In this document: positions 1 through 9,566 of the stretch, piece by piece
Numbering within the stretch: the first letter of the stretch is position 1
Layout of the letters: the number at the start of each line of letters is the position of its first letter
Assembly: GCA_905479075.1 (NCBI GenBank)
Contig: CAJQLA010000018.1
Location: 1-41,915 of the forward strand
Reading direction: 5' to 3'
DNA: 41,915 bases
Origin: an uncultured Gammaproteobacteria bacterium
GTDB lineage: Bacteria; Pseudomonadota; Gammaproteobacteria; Nitrosococcales; Methylophagaceae
Translations under genes and position numbers: made by a program
The notes under the pieces: generated by a model
Told to the model about the DNA's origin: nothing
The model's database searches: none
The model's input: only the letters and a program-made list of their open reading frames with translations

Positions 1-107
1 ACTTGTCTACGACTATTTTCTGTTTCTGGATCAGCAGGAAGTCGATCGATAAAACGCGTATTAAAATTAAAGTTGAGGAATGTTTCGTTGGTTTGTTTAG
101 TAGTCAT
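1..107 (-). CDS. selO: SelO/YdiU-like protein adenylyltransferase, 5' end only
   Basis: Reading the minus strand from the ATG at 107 gives about 35 codons running off the window edge. After a short leader, the sequence has the N-terminal SelO signature N-x-R-F-I-D-R-L-P-A-D-P-E-T-E-N-S-R-R-Q. SelO is a pseudokinase-fold enzyme that transfers AMP to proteins and is linked to redox homeostasis in bacteria. The catalytic core lies outside the window, so activity cannot be judged. No strong ribosome binding site is seen upstream of the ATG. The gene is divergent from ald with 73 bases between the starts. Identity rests on this short N-terminal match and is moderately secure. Confidence 0.7.
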   Translation of the reverse strand, partial: MTTKQTNETFLNFNFNTRFIDRLPADPETENSRRQ

Positions 108-180
108 GAATATCTAAAATTAATGTGATAGCCTATTATTACAACAGATAGTGACATAATTAAACACTACGGAAGACAAC

Positions 181-1263
181 ATGTTAATTGGTGTGCCCAA
201 GGAAATAAAAAATAATGAATATCGTGTTGGTATAACGCCGGCGGGTGTGCTCGAATTGGTTAGTGCTGGACATCAAGTCTATATCGAGACAAAAGCGGGT
301 TTGGCTATAGGTTTAACAGATCTGCTGTATCAGCAGGCAGGTGCGGACATAATCGATACAGCTGAGCAAATTTATGCTGAGGCTGAATTAATAGTTAAAG
401 TCAAAGAGCCACAGCAAAGTGAATATCACTTATTACGTCCTGGACAAATATTATTTACGTTTCTTCATTTGGCTGCGGATAAAAAGCTAACAGATGCACT
501 TATTGATTCAGGTGCTAGCTGTATTGCATACGAGACAGTAACAGATAAAAACGGTGCTTTACCTTTACTCACTCCCATGAGCGAAGTTGCTGGCAGGATG
601 TCGATACAAGTAGCAAGTCATGCGATGAAAAATAGTCAAGGTGGTCCTGGTATCCTGTTGGGTGGTGTACCTGGCGTTGCGCCAGCAAATGTTGTAGTAC
701 TTGGCGGTGGCGTCGTGGGTGAGAATGCGGCACGAATGGCGATAGGCCTCGGTGCTAATACCACAGTAATCGATAAATCATTACCAAAACTACGTCAGCT
801 TGATGCTCATTTTGGACCAGCACTGAAAACCTTATATGCAACTAAAGACGCAATCGATCGTGCTATTTCGCGTGCAGACTTAATAATAGGCGCAGTACTT
901 GTCCCAGGAGCAAAAGCACCAAAGTTGATTACACGGGATATGCTGGGTAATTTGAAGCAGGGTGCAATTTTGATTGATGTTGCAATTGACCAGGGAGGGT
1001 GTTTTGAAACTTCAAGGTCAACTACACACCAGAATCCGACTTATGTAGAGGAAGGCATTATTCATTACTGCGTGGCTAATATACCAGGGGCGGTTGCTAG
1101 GACATCAACTTTTGCATTAACTAATGCAACCTTACCCTATATTATGCAATTGGCAGAAAACGGCTTCGAACAAGCATTTGCAAATGACAGCGGATTTAAA
1201 CAAGGCCTTAATATTCACCAAGGTAAAGTGACCCATCCAGCTGTGCTTGAGGCTCTTGGCTAG
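181..1263 (+). CDS. ald: Alanine dehydrogenase
   Basis: NAD-dependent enzyme interconverting L-alanine and pyruvate plus ammonium in the cytoplasm. The 360 residues are close to the usual 361-372. The known catalytic and substrate residues all fall at canonical positions: R15, K75 (in KVKEP), H96 and D270. The Rossmann glycine motif GGGVVG is at 175-180. The ATG at 181 follows a GGAAG ribosome binding site and begins with the family N-terminus [10 protein letters not shown]. The gene stands alone: selO is divergent upstream, and a 121-base gap separates it from the next gene. I see no obvious terminator after it. Confidence is high because motif numbering and length both agree. Confidence 0.96.
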   Translation: MLIGVPKEIKNNEYRVGITPAGVLELVSAGHQVYIETKAGLAIGLTDLLYQQAGADIIDTAEQIYAEAELIVKVKEPQQSEYHLLRPGQILFTFLHLAADKKLTDALIDSGASCIAYETVTDKNGALPLLTPMSEVAGRMSIQVASHAMKNSQGGPGILLGGVPGVAPANVVVLGGGVVGENAARMAIGLGANTTVIDKSLPKLRQLDAHFGPALKTLYATKDAIDRAISRADLIIGAVLVPGAKAPKLITRDMLGNLKQGAILIDVAIDQGGCFETSRSTTHQNPTYVEEGIIHYCVANIPGAVARTSTFALTNATLPYIMQLAENGFEQAFANDSGFKQGLNIHQGKVTHPAVLEALG

Positions 1264-1384
1264 CTTGCTCAAAAAACAAACACGGCCTGATGGTCTAATT
1301 GCTTTAAGACGTCATAACTGACATGAAGATAGCCTTTTCGTGAAGTAGTTGATTGTATTGGCGAGATTTTAAGACTATTTTGCC

Positions 1385-3139
1385 GTGACTTTTGAAATTC
1401 ATAAAACAGCCAGCGGACAACTAATGGAAGCCAGAGTAACCAGAATGCCTTTTAATAAATGGAAGCCAATAGAAATCATGTTGGCTGTTTTGTTTTTAGT
1501 AGCACCTTTTGTTTATTTTCCTAACATTGGCGGTACGGGGTTACGCATACCGAACAATATAACGGTTTGGCTGGTTGTCAACTGTATAGCTTGGTACTCG
1601 CTTTACCTTATCGCAAAGCGGCAACAATTAGCCAAGCCTAAATACTTTTCTTTTATTATTGCTTTTCCTGTTCTAGCTACAGTCAGCGGTTTTATAAGCG
1701 ATGTTGCCAATCCTGTTGAGTGGTTTTTTAGATTATTATTCATTTGGATGGGTTTGTTATTCTTCTTGGGGTTATTTCAACACAAATTATCACAAGGTCG
1801 TATAGATAGAATTCTATTTGTCATCGTTATCTCTGCATTGTTGCAATGCTTGGTGGGCATTATCCAGATAACCGTGCCGCACGCGATGACACCGGTTTGG
1901 TTTCCTTCCATTGCGAATATCACCGTTCAACCATTTGGTGTGTTTCAACAGATCAATAACCAGTCAAGTTATCAGGTTACAGCGCTAGTTATCGCCATTT
2001 ACTTAATAAGCAGACCTTATATTCATCAGGGACCATTTTGGAAAAAAATGGTTTTATTTATATTTTTTGCCTTGTCTGCTTATATTATCAGTTTATCTGG
2101 CTCTAGAATTGGTCTGCTAAGTGCTTTGCTTGCTATTCCATTAGTACTATTTGCGCGCTGGTCATATTTAAAAAAACAAAAAAACCTTTCCCTGATTGCA
2201 CTGCTTTATTTGATAGGTGGTATTAGTTTTGGCGCTAGTGGGTTTGGGACTGTGTTGGATAAAACCGAGCAGATTAGCGAAGGTTATACAGCAAGTTATA
2301 GAGTAGGTATTTATGCTGTTTCATTAGATTTAATAAAACAGAAACCTTTGTTTGGCCATGGTATTGGCAGCTTTAAAAAAGTTTGGCAATTTGAAAAAGC
2401 TGTATTTTATGAAAAGCATCCTGATGCCAACTTGATTGAGCAATATGTGACACACCCACATAATGAGTTCCTATTCTGGGCGGTGGAAGGCGGTGTCGCT
2501 GCTGTGATAGGCATGCTGTTAGTTATTACAGGTATTTTGTTATCACTAAAAGGTCAAAATCGTTATCGTTGGGGTGTTTTTGTAGCTTTTCTATTGCCAA
2601 TTATCTTGCATACGCAGGTCGAATTGCCTTTTTACACTTCAGCTGTTCATTGGTTTTTAACACTCTTTTTATTATTTGTTCTAATGAGAATAAATACCAA
2701 TATAAACACACTGAAATTATCAAGTTCGGCTTTGGCCTCTATACGTATTTTTTCAGCGGCGTTACTCATGTTTGGAACAACTTTCCTTATTCATTCAATG
2801 AAAGCCAACTATGAACTAAGTAACATTAAAAATAATCTTTGGAATGCCAGTGCGGCAAAAGTTAACCCCTATTTTAGCCACTTATTAGATAGTGTGCAGA
2901 TGAAAACAATATTTTTATATAATCATCGTGAGGGGAAAAAGCAAGATATCCCTGTTTATATTGAGTGGGCAGAAAATTATTTGTCGAGAGAACCGTCAGA
3001 GACAATGTTTATTTATCTTGCCTTGGCCTATCAGGATATGGGCAACGAAGAACAGATGTGTCGTATTATGCAACAAGGGGCAGGCATTTATCCCCAGAAT
3101 GCTGATTTAAAAAATGGCCTGAACTATTGTGATAACTGA
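1385..3139 (+). CDS. PglL/O-antigen-ligase family protein O-oligosaccharyltransferase, probably acting on pilin
   Basis: Integral membrane protein of 584 residues with many hydrophobic segments and a C-terminal soluble part (about 470-584) that looks helical or TPR-like. The PglL-type motif F-G-V-F-Q-Q-I-N-N lies at 184-192. The Wzy_C/ligase motif H-P-H-N-E lies at 357-361, in the usual large periplasmic loop. Family members transfer lipid-linked glycans to serine or threonine of periplasmic proteins, often pilin. A pilin gene lies 168 bases downstream, which points to pilin as the substrate; that is inference. The listed start is a GTG at 1385 without a clear ribosome binding site. ATGs at codons 14 and 20 are alternatives, so the N-terminus is uncertain. 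An O-antigen ligase (WaaL) is the alternative identity. Confidence 0.8.
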   Translation: MTFEIHKTASGQLMEARVTRMPFNKWKPIEIMLAVLFLVAPFVYFPNIGGTGLRIPNNITVWLVVNCIAWYSLYLIAKRQQLAKPKYFSFIIAFPVLATVSGFISDVANPVEWFFRLLFIWMGLLFFLGLFQHKLSQGRIDRILFVIVISALLQCLVGIIQITVPHAMTPVWFPSIANITVQPFGVFQQINNQSSYQVTALVIAIYLISRPYIHQGPFWKKMVLFIFFALSAYIISLSGSRIGLLSALLAIPLVLFARWSYLKKQKNLSLIALLYLIGGISFGASGFGTVLDKTEQISEGYTASYRVGIYAVSLDLIKQKPLFGHGIGSFKKVWQFEKAVFYEKHPDANLIEQYVTHPHNEFLFWAVEGGVAAVIGMLLVITGILLSLKGQNRYRWGVFVAFLLPIILHTQVELPFYTSAVHWFLTLFLLFVLMRINTNINTLKLSSSALASIRIFSAALLMFGTTFLIHSMKANYELSNIKNNLWNASAAKVNPYFSHLLDSVQMKTIFLYNHREGKKQDIPVYIEWAENYLSREPSETMFIYLALAYQDMGNEEQMCRIMQQGAGIYPQNADLKNGLNYCDN

Positions 3140-3169
3140 CCATAATCGTCACTTTGTGACAATAAAAAG

Positions 3170-3203
3170 TATATATATTTTAATGAGAATTAAAATATAT
3201 ATA
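3170..3203. repeat. AT-only inverted repeat with GAGA loop between pglL-like gene and pilin
   Basis: A 15-base arm made only of A and T (3170-3184) pairs perfectly with 3189-3203 around a four-base loop GAGA. It starts about 30 bases after the ligase stop codon and ends 20 bases before the sigma-54-like element. No T-run follows the right arm, so it is not a normal intrinsic terminator. It could act as an mRNA 3'-end stabiliser, a cruciform, or a site for an activator or nucleoid protein. Confidence 0.6.
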
Positions 3204-3223
3204 TATAACAAGTGGTTACCTTT

Positions 3224-3239
3224 TGGCATAAAATTTGAT
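3224..3239 (+). promoter_or_regulatory. Putative sigma-54 (RpoN) promoter for the pilin gene
   Basis: The sequence TGGCATAAAATTTGAT matches the -24/-12 consensus TGGCAC-N5-TTGCW at all but two positions. GG (3225-3226) and GA (3237-3238) are separated by exactly ten bases. It lies 68 bases upstream of the pilin ATG. Type IV pilin genes in many gammaproteobacteria are transcribed by RpoN with PilR, which supports the reading. The C-to-A change in the -12 element weakens it. Confidence 0.55.
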
Positions 3240-3307
3240 TGTAGTTATATAGTCGGGTTTTAATCCGTTCTACAGAACCTGTTTTCAATACAGATAAGGA
3301 ATAAAAA

Positions 3308-3751
3308 ATGAAAAAAGTACAACAAGGTTTTACATTAATCGAACTGATGATTGTAGTAGCGATCATTGGTATTTTGGCGGCGATTGCTATCCCAGCCTAT
3401 TCTGATTACATCACTCGTTCTAAATGGACTGATACACTTTCAGCGCAAGCCTCAATCAAAACGGCAATTGGCGAATGTATGGATAATAATGCAACGTCTA
3501 CAGTCCCATGTGACTCTGTTACTGAGCTAGAACCTTACGGTGTGTCAACACTCGTGGCGTCTAAATATTTAACAGCAGCACCTACAATTACAACAACAAC
3601 TGCGGCAATCAATATGGTTGGAGGTACTGAACTAGGCAGCTGTACGGTTGCTTTGACACCAAACGCAAAAAATAATTTTACAGCTTGGACTCCTGTCACT
3701 ACAACCGCATGCATCAAATATGTTAAAGGTGCATCTACTGCTGTATTCTAG
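3308..3751 (+). CDS. pilA: Type IVa major pilin (PilA/PilE-like)
   Basis: Prepilin of 147 residues. The short leader MKKVQQG is followed by F-T-L-I-E, so prepilin peptidase should cut between G7 and F8, leaving Glu at mature position 5. The hydrophobic helix runs from 8 to about 32. Four cysteines at 57, 68, 112 and 135 could form two disulfides, the last pair in the usual C-terminal D-region. Threonine-rich sequence at 93-98 and a serine near the C-terminus are possible glycan sites for the enzyme encoded upstream. A good AAGGA ribosome binding site precedes the ATG. A sigma-54-like promoter lies upstream and a terminator downstream, so it is probably monocistronic. A minor pilin is less likely given the short leader and disulfide pattern. 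Confidence 0.92.
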   Translation: MKKVQQGFTLIELMIVVAIIGILAAIAIPAYSDYITRSKWTDTLSAQASIKTAIGECMDNNATSTVPCDSVTELEPYGVSTLVASKYLTAAPTITTTTAAINMVGGTELGSCTVALTPNAKNNFTAWTPVTTTACIKYVKGASTAVF

Positions 3752-3778
3752 TATTAGTTGATTCAGCAGATGAACGAA

Positions 3779-3805
3779 AGCCCCGATTTGTCGGGGCTTT
3801 TTTTT
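3779..3805 (+). terminator. Rho-independent terminator after pilin gene
   Basis: An eight-base-pair GC-rich stem (3779-3786 with 3791-3798) with loop TTTG is followed directly by a run of eight T. It lies 28 bases after the pilin stop codon. Confidence 0.93.
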
Positions 3806-3864
3806 GTAGAAAATTATGACAAATAAATGCTTAATGAAAATATAGTTCGTAATTGTTAGTTTTC

Positions 3865-5493
3865 TTATGCATCTGATTGTATTTGTAATACCCGCTGCTG
3901 TTCGACTCGGGTTAAAAGCGGTTTGAATTTATTAATCGTATGATTTGATAAGGCTTTTATCTCTTGCCATTGTAGTAATTCACTGTTTAAGAACTTCTCA
4001 GCCTGTTCAACAGTTTTGGGTAGCACAGGTTTTAAATAAATGGCTAATAATCTGAATAGATTTATACCCATGGAATAAACAGCTTGAACTTGTTGTTCAT
4101 TGCCTTCTTCCTTAGCTAAAGCCCAGGGCTTCATTTCATCGATATATTGGTTGGCTTTATCAGCAAGCGTCATAATCGTTTTCATAGCTTGGCCATACTC
4201 TCTGTTTTCATAATAGTTAGCAATGGTTTCAGACTGATCAACGAATTCTGCAAACAACTCTGGGTTTTCGAGTTCTGCAGATAATAGACCATCACATTTC
4301 TTGGTGATATAACCTGCACAACGACTGGCGATATTGACAAATTTGCCCACCAGATCAGAATTGATACGTTGTTGGAAGTCTTCCAGGTTCAGATCAATAT
4401 CATCAATGCTAGAGCCTAATTTTGCAGCATAGTAGTAACGTAAGTATTCTGGGTTGAGATTATCTAAATAGGTGCGTGCTTTGATAAATGTGCCGCGCGA
4501 TTTCGACATTTTTTTGCCATCAACAGTTAAAAAACCGTGGGCAAAAATGTTGGTCGGTAGTCTAAAGCTTGCACCTTCGAGCATGGCTGGCCAGAATAGA
4601 GCATGAAAATAGATAATGTCTTTACCAATAAAATGCACCATTTCAGTTTTACTATCTGGGTTCATGAATTCATTAAAATCAATATTTTCATGAGCACAAT
4701 AGTTTTTGAAGCTAGCTAAGTAACCAATCGGAGCATCAAGCCAGACATAGAAAAATTTATTGGGTGCACCTGGAATTTCGAATCCAAAATAAGGTGCATC
4801 ACGTGAGATGTCCCATTCACGTAAACCACCTTCAAACCATTCATCTAATTTATGACTAACCTCTTTTTGAATATGTCCCGCTTTTGTCCATGCTTTTAGT
4901 TGCTGTTCAAAATCGGCGAGTTTAAAAAAGTGATGTTCTGAGTCTTTAGTGATGGGCGTAGCGCCAGACACCGCTGAAACTGGATTTATTAAGTCTGTTG
5001 GATCATAAGTCGCACCGCAGGCTTCACAGTTATCACCATATTGATCATCCGCACCACATTTTGGACATTCGCCTTTGATAAAGCGGTCGGGCAAGAACAT
5101 TTCTTTTTCTGGATCGTAAGCTTGGCTGATAGTGCGTGTAGTAATATGCCCAGCATCTCGATTAGCCAGATAGATTTGTTCTGCTAGAGCTTTATTCTCT
5201 TCACTGTGTGTGGTGTAGAAATTATTAAAATCAATCGAAAAATCAGCAAAATCAGCTTGATGCTCCTCGCTGGTTTTTGCAATCAGCTCTTCAGGCGAAA
5301 TACCTTCGCTTTGTGCACGCAACATGATAGGTGTGCCATGAGCATCATCAGCACATACATAATGGCATTCATGACCACGCATTTTTTGAAACCGTACCCA
5401 GATATCAGTTTGGATATATTCAACCATATGGCCAAGATGGATCGAACCGTTGGCATAAGGTAGGGCGCTGGTGACTAAAATTTTTCGTTGCAT
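3865..5493 (-). CDS. metG: Methionyl-tRNA synthetase, short form
   Basis: Class I synthetase charging tRNA-Met. From the preferred ATG at 5493 it has 542 residues. The HIGH-type motif H-L-G-H is at 19-22 and KMSKS at 328-332. A four-cysteine zinc knuckle (CPKC then CEAC) lies between them, typical of the E. coli MetG group. The reading frame extends back to a TTG at 5529, but the family N-terminus ([13 protein letters not shown]) begins just after the ATG. The protein stops after the anticodon-binding domain and lacks the C-terminal tRNA-binding/dimerisation domain of the 677-residue E. coli enzyme. The 113 bases between its stop and the pilin stop have no room for that domain. Truncated E. 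coli MetRS of similar length is active, so this should function as a monomer. Confidence 0.96.
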   Translation of the reverse strand: MQRKILVTSALPYANGSIHLGHMVEYIQTDIWVRFQKMRGHECHYVCADDAHGTPIMLRAQSEGISPEELIAKTSEEHQADFADFSIDFNNFYTTHSEENKALAEQIYLANRDAGHITTRTISQAYDPEKEMFLPDRFIKGECPKCGADDQYGDNCEACGATYDPTDLINPVSAVSGATPITKDSEHHFFKLADFEQQLKAWTKAGHIQKEVSHKLDEWFEGGLREWDISRDAPYFGFEIPGAPNKFFYVWLDAPIGYLASFKNYCAHENIDFNEFMNPDSKTEMVHFIGKDIIYFHALFWPAMLEGASFRLPTNIFAHGFLTVDGKKMSKSRGTFIKARTYLDNLNPEYLRYYYAAKLGSSIDDIDLNLEDFQQRINSDLVGKFVNIASRCAGYITKKCDGLLSAELENPELFAEFVDQSETIANYYENREYGQAMKTIMTLADKANQYIDEMKPWALAKEEGNEQQVQAVYSMGINLFRLLAIYLKPVLPKTVEQAEKFLNSELLQWQEIKALSNHTINKFKPLLTRVEQQRVLQIQSDA

Positions 5494-5653
5494 GTTGTGT
5501 GGACCGAAGTGGCTAAAAAAACCTGTCAAAGATACCAGAAATAGCGAGTAGACACCATTGAAAAAGGCCTTAAATCAGTAGAATGTTTGCAAAGTCATAG
5601 CCTTTGAATTAGATTAGCTTAAAGCTTGAGATAACAGAGAACTTAGGGCAATT

Positions 5654-6157
5654 ATGGATTTAAAACTACACGATATTCATGCTGGTGCAATCGAGTCTGC
5701 TCTGGTTAAGGCGCGTCAATATCGTTCATTGCTGGAGCCCGAAATTGCAGAAAGTATTTGCTTAGATATTTTGCATATTGATAACGATAATCAACAAGCG
5801 CTTGTTATTTATATCCTAGCTCTTACAGATCAAATTCACCATACGGAAAAACAATCGCAAATTAAAGTAGCAAAAAAGACAATTGAGCGTCTTACTGATG
5901 AATACCAGCGTCACTATTACAATGGCATATTAAATGAACGTCGCGCACGGTTCTTAATCAGCCAACCGATGTCTCATTCTTTTGCTTATGACTATTTTGC
6001 TGAAGCATTACACTTTTATAAACAAGCTGAAAAAATCAGCCCAGAAGATAATGATGATGCCATCTTACGTTGGAATAGTTGTGTGAGGACGATTCAAAAA
6101 GAAAAGTTAAAACCACGAACGGAAAATGATGATAGTTTGATCGATATGGAAAGTTGA
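5654..6157 (+). CDS. Hypothetical helical (TPR-like) protein at head of sdh operon
   Basis: Soluble, acidic, alpha-helical protein of 167 residues that I do not recognise. There is no signal peptide or membrane segment. Two parts look like tetratricopeptide helices: about 26-60 (E-P-E-I-A-E-S-I-C-L-D-I-L onward) and about 110-140 (Y-D-Y-F-A-E-A-L-H-F-Y-K-Q-A-E-K-I-S-P). Its last codons contain the ribosome binding site (GGAAAG, 6148-6153) of the cytochrome b gene that starts five bases later, so the two are probably transcribed and translated together. This context suggests a helper for assembly or regulation of the succinate dehydrogenase, but nothing in the sequence proves it. Confidence 0.75.
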   Translation: MDLKLHDIHAGAIESALVKARQYRSLLEPEIAESICLDILHIDNDNQQALVIYILALTDQIHHTEKQSQIKVAKKTIERLTDEYQRHYYNGILNERRARFLISQPMSHSFAYDYFAEALHFYKQAEKISPEDNDDAILRWNSCVRTIQKEKLKPRTENDDSLIDMES

Positions 6158-6162
6158 TTGGT

Positions 6163-6753
6163 ATGAGCTTATTGCAATTACAAAAGCGGTCAATGGCTAT
6201 AGCAGGTGTCGCTATGCTGGGCTATCTGGTGTTTCATATGTTGACCAACTTAAGCTTTTTTTCCCAAAGTGCTTTTACCCAATTTTACGAAGGCTACAAT
6301 ATTGGTTTAATTCGTTGGCCTATTTTACTGATCTTTGCTGGCGCAGTAGTTTTTCACGTTAAAACAGCTATTAAAATACGTAAAGTGAATTCTAAGGCAA
6401 GGACGGTAGATTACCAAATACATGATAAATTAATGATTTCTGCAGCTTTGGTGACAGCAAGTATTGGATTTTTACTGTTTTTTATCATTGTTCACATTCT
6501 ACAAACAGTGACCTTTGATACCGACCATGTTTATCAAGAACTGAGTGGTCTATTTCAATCCGTCTGGATGCTTGTTTTTTATATGGCAGGCTTATTTGTC
6601 ATGACAATGCATTTATCACATTCATTAGCTAATGTATTGCAGACACTGGGTAAAACATCAGTAAGCTGTCATTACTTAGTATGGGCTGCTTGTATTTTAC
6701 TTGGCCTTGGTTTTGCCATTGTCCCTCTTTATATTTTCTTTGTGATGTCATGA
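6163..6753 (+). CDS. sdhC: Succinate dehydrogenase/fumarate reductase cytochrome b subunit, diheme type
   Basis: Membrane anchor of 196 residues with about five transmembrane helices, the architecture of the single-subunit type-B anchor (B. subtilis SdhC, Wolinella FrdC). Histidines at 25, 65, 111 and 150 (or 153) in successive helices fit the spacing of the four heme ligands of that family (28, 70, 113, 155 in B. subtilis). Two hemes b are therefore expected. The ATG at 6163 has a good GGAAAG site; a TTG at 6154 overlaps the previous stop codon and is less likely. The stop overlaps the start of the flavoprotein gene by four bases. A second anchor subunit (SdhD) is absent, as expected for type B. 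Confidence 0.88.
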   Translation: MSLLQLQKRSMAIAGVAMLGYLVFHMLTNLSFFSQSAFTQFYEGYNIGLIRWPILLIFAGAVVFHVKTAIKIRKVNSKARTVDYQIHDKLMISAALVTASIGFLLFFIIVHILQTVTFDTDHVYQELSGLFQSVWMLVFYMAGLFVMTMHLSHSLANVLQTLGKTSVSCHYLVWAACILLGLGFAIVPLYIFFVMS

Positions 6754-8690
6754 ACGATTTCGAAATGGACAGCCATACACCAAAAGGCAGCCTAGAAAAC
6801 AGGTGGACTCAGCACAAATTCAATATGAATATTGTGAGTCCTGCTAATCGTAAGAAATATACGGTCATTGTAGTTGGAACAGGTTTAGCTGGAGCATCAG
6901 CGGCGGCATCATTAGCTGAAATGGGCTATAAAGTGAAGACATTTTGTTTTCAAGATAGTCCACGGCGTGCTCATAGTATTGCTGCTCAGGGCGGTATAAA
7001 CGCGGCAAAAGATTACCAAAATGATGGCGATAGCGTATGGCGCTTATTTTATGACACGATTAAAGGTGGTGACTTTAGAGCGAGAGAATCAAATGTATTT
7101 CGCTTGGCAGAGTTGAGTAACAATATTATTGATCAAGCTGTGGCTCAGGGCGTTCCATTTGCACGTGAATATAGTGGTTACCTTGCAAATAGATCGTTTG
7201 GCGGCGCCCAAGTTTCACGTACTTTTTATGCGCGTGGTCAAACGGGGCAGCAACTATTACTCGGCGCCTATCAAGCAATGAGTAAAGAAATAGCTGCAGG
7301 TAATATCAAACATCATTCTCGTTGTGAAATGCAAGACCTGATCATGCTTGAAGGAAAAGCGAAAGGCATTGTTAGCCGTGACCTAATTACTGGCAAGCTT
7401 GAAAGTCATATGGCTGACTGTGTTGTTCTTTGCACGGGTGGTTATGGCAATGTGTTTTATTTGTCGACCAATGCTAAAGGCTGCAACGCATCAGCGGCAT
7501 GGCGTGCACATAAACAAGGAGCCTTATTTGCCAATCCTAGCTTCACCCAGATACATCCGACTTGTATTCCGCAACATGGCGAGCTGCAATCTAAATTAAC
7601 CTTAATGAGTGAGTCTTTACGCAATGATGGTCGAGTCTGGGCACCCAAAAATATAGAAGATTGCGATAAAAGCCCAGAATTGATTGCTGAACAAGATAGA
7701 GATTATTTTTTAGAAAGAATGTATCCCTCCTTTGGTAATCTCGTTCCGAGAGATATTGCTTCACGTGCCGTTAAGTTAATCTGTGATGAGGGTCGAGGTG
7801 TAGGGCATGAAATAGCAGGTAAAAAGTTAGGTGTTTATCTTGATTTTGCGACTGCCATTAACGAGCAAGGCATAGATGCGATTAGCGAAAAATATGGCAA
7901 CTTGTTTGAGATGTATCAACGGATTACCGATGAAGATCCTAACAAAACACCGATGCGAATTTATCCGGCTGTGCACTATACGATGGGTGGTCTATGGGTT
8001 GATTATAATTTGATGACATCGGTGGACGGGTTATTTGCTGCTGGTGAAGCTAACTTTTCGGATCATGGTGCAAACCGACTAGGGGCGAGTGCCTTGATGC
8101 AAGGGCTGGCAGATGGTTATTTCGTTTTACCTGCGACAATTTCAAATTACCTTGCACAACAAAAACCCATTGATATGGCATTTGACTATCCAGAGGCACA
8201 GGAAACAATAGAGAATTGTCAGGATCGGATTAATAGTTTGATGAATGCACCAGAACCACAGACCACGCCGGATGAGTTTCACCGTCAATTGGGCAAAATC
8301 ATGTGGGATGCGTGTGGCATGGCACGTGAAAAATCAACGTTGGAAAATGCAATTTCTCAAATAAAAACATTGCGTGATGAATTCTGGCGACATATTAAAA
8401 TTACAGGTGATGATAAGGATCTCAACCAAACTTTAGAAAGGGCGGGCCGCATTGCAGACTTTTTCGAGTTAGCAGAATTAATGTGTATTGATGCGCTGAC
8501 ACGCGAAGAATCTTGTGGCTGTCACGCGCGTGTTGAGCATATTGGTGAAGACGGCGAAGCGCAACGTCACGATGATGATTTTTCTTTCGTTGCTGCATGG
8601 CAATACAGCGGTAATATGAGTATGCCAGTGCTTTATAAGGAAGATTTACATTTTGAGTTTGTCCGACCAAGTACGCGGAATTACCGATGA
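6750..8690 (+). CDS. sdhA: Succinate dehydrogenase/fumarate reductase flavoprotein subunit, type B
   Basis: Catalytic subunit oxidising succinate to fumarate, or the reverse. From the ATG overlapping the previous stop it has 646 residues. The FAD-binding G-T-G-L-A-G lies at 43-48. [11 protein letters not shown] places the covalent FAD histidine at H75. The motifs Q-I-H-P-T and [12 protein letters not shown] follow further on. The sequence resembles the longer Bacillus/Bacteroides/epsilonproteobacterial type-B flavoproteins rather than the shorter E. coli SdhA group. The frame is open upstream inside sdhC, but that part is out-of-frame sdhC sequence, not protein. Whether it works as SQR or QFR cannot be told from sequence. 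The four-base overlaps with both neighbours indicate one operon. Confidence 0.93.
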   Translation: MNDFEMDSHTPKGSLENRWTQHKFNMNIVSPANRKKYTVIVVGTGLAGASAAASLAEMGYKVKTFCFQDSPRRAHSIAAQGGINAAKDYQNDGDSVWRLFYDTIKGGDFRARESNVFRLAELSNNIIDQAVAQGVPFAREYSGYLANRSFGGAQVSRTFYARGQTGQQLLLGAYQAMSKEIAAGNIKHHSRCEMQDLIMLEGKAKGIVSRDLITGKLESHMADCVVLCTGGYGNVFYLSTNAKGCNASAAWRAHKQGALFANPSFTQIHPTCIPQHGELQSKLTLMSESLRNDGRVWAPKNIEDCDKSPELIAEQDRDYFLERMYPSFGNLVPRDIASRAVKLICDEGRGVGHEIAGKKLGVYLDFATAINEQGIDAISEKYGNLFEMYQRITDEDPNKTPMRIYPAVHYTMGGLWVDYNLMTSVDGLFAAGEANFSDHGANRLGASALMQGLADGYFVLPATISNYLAQQKPIDMAFDYPEAQETIENCQDRINSLMNAPEPQTTPDEFHRQLGKIMWDACGMAREKSTLENAISQIKTLRDEFWRHIKITGDDKDLNQTLERAGRIADFFELAELMCIDALTREESCGCHARVEHIGEDGEAQRHDDDFSFVAAWQYSGNMSMPVLYKEDLHFEFVRPSTRNYR

Positions 8691-9421
8691 ATTTTAAGCT
8701 ACATATATGGCGACAAAAAAATGCTGATGATCAAGGTTATTTTGAGCAATATGAAATTGATGTCAGCGAAACGACCTCTTTGCTTGAAATGCTTGATGCG
8801 TTGAATGAACGCTTGATTAGTCACGGGCAAGAGGCGATTGCATTTGATTTTGATTGTCGGGAAGGTATTTGTGGTTCGTGTAATTTAGTCATCAATGGCA
8901 CGCCTCATGGCAAGCATAAAGCGACGACAACCTGTCAGCAGTATATGCGTGATTATGCTGATGAGTCTGAACTTTGGATAGAGCCATGGCGCGCAACAGC
9001 ATTTCCAATTATTAAGGATCTGATCGTAGATAGGACTCCCTTTGATAAGATTATTCAAGCAGGCGGTTATATAGCAACGCGTACTGGCTCAGCCTCAGAA
9101 GCCAATACCATAGCCATAGCAAAACAAGTATCAGACGACGCTTTTGATGCAGCTACGTGCATAGGATGTGGTGCTTGTGTTGCAGTTTGTCCCAACGCTT
9201 CAGCAACTTTATTTGTGGCAGCAAAAGTAAGCCACTTATCGACGCTTCCACAAGGTGAAATAGATAAACAGCGCACCGAAAAACTATTGTACGAAATGGA
9301 ACAACAAGGCTTCGGCAGTTGTAGTAATTATCGCGAATGTGAACGTGTTTGTCCCAAAGAAATTAGTGTTTCAACGATTACGACGATGAATAAATTGTTA
9401 TACCAAAACACTAAGTCTTAA
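8687..9421 (+). CDS. sdhB: Succinate dehydrogenase/fumarate reductase iron-sulfur subunit
   Basis: Electron-transfer subunit of 244 residues. An N-terminal plant-type ferredoxin domain has C57, C62, C65 and C83 for [2Fe-2S]. The C-terminal domain has C158-x2-C161-x2-C164-x3-C168 and C212-x5-C218-x3-C222, which supply the [4Fe-4S] and [3Fe-4S] clusters. The ATG overlaps the sdhA stop codon (ATGA). The order anchor-flavoprotein-FeS matches type-B operons. No terminator is obvious in the 145 bases after it. Confidence 0.95.
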   Translation: MNFKLHIWRQKNADDQGYFEQYEIDVSETTSLLEMLDALNERLISHGQEAIAFDFDCREGICGSCNLVINGTPHGKHKATTTCQQYMRDYADESELWIEPWRATAFPIIKDLIVDRTPFDKIIQAGGYIATRTGSASEANTIAIAKQVSDDAFDAATCIGCGACVAVCPNASATLFVAAKVSHLSTLPQGEIDKQRTEKLLYEMEQQGFGSCSNYRECERVCPKEISVSTITTMNKLLYQNTKS

Positions 9422-9566
9422 CATCATACTTTCCGACTAAAGTTATCTTATCAGTATCATGTTCCTGATATAGTGAGCTCAGAGATAAAAACATTCAAGA
9501 AACTATCCCTATGAATCGTTAATGGTTCTAAGATATTAATTGTTCACGAATATGGAGGAAAGGCCA

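Noticed and set aside
3170..3203. AT-rich hairpin as a rho-independent terminator of the ligase gene
   Set aside because: The stem has no G-C pairs and no T-run follows, so intrinsic termination is improbable.
3752..3864. Frameshifted C-terminal MetG domain between metG and pilin
   Set aside because: The gap is 113 bases and contains the pilin terminator; it cannot encode a domain of about 110 residues.
5494..5529. Longer MetG N-terminus from the TTG at 5529
   Set aside because: The extra twelve residues are not family-like, and the conserved N-terminus starts right after the ATG at 5493.
6681..6749. Extended flavoprotein N-terminus overlapping sdhC
   Set aside because: It is sdhC sequence read out of frame; the ATGA overlap at 6750 is the usual operon junction.
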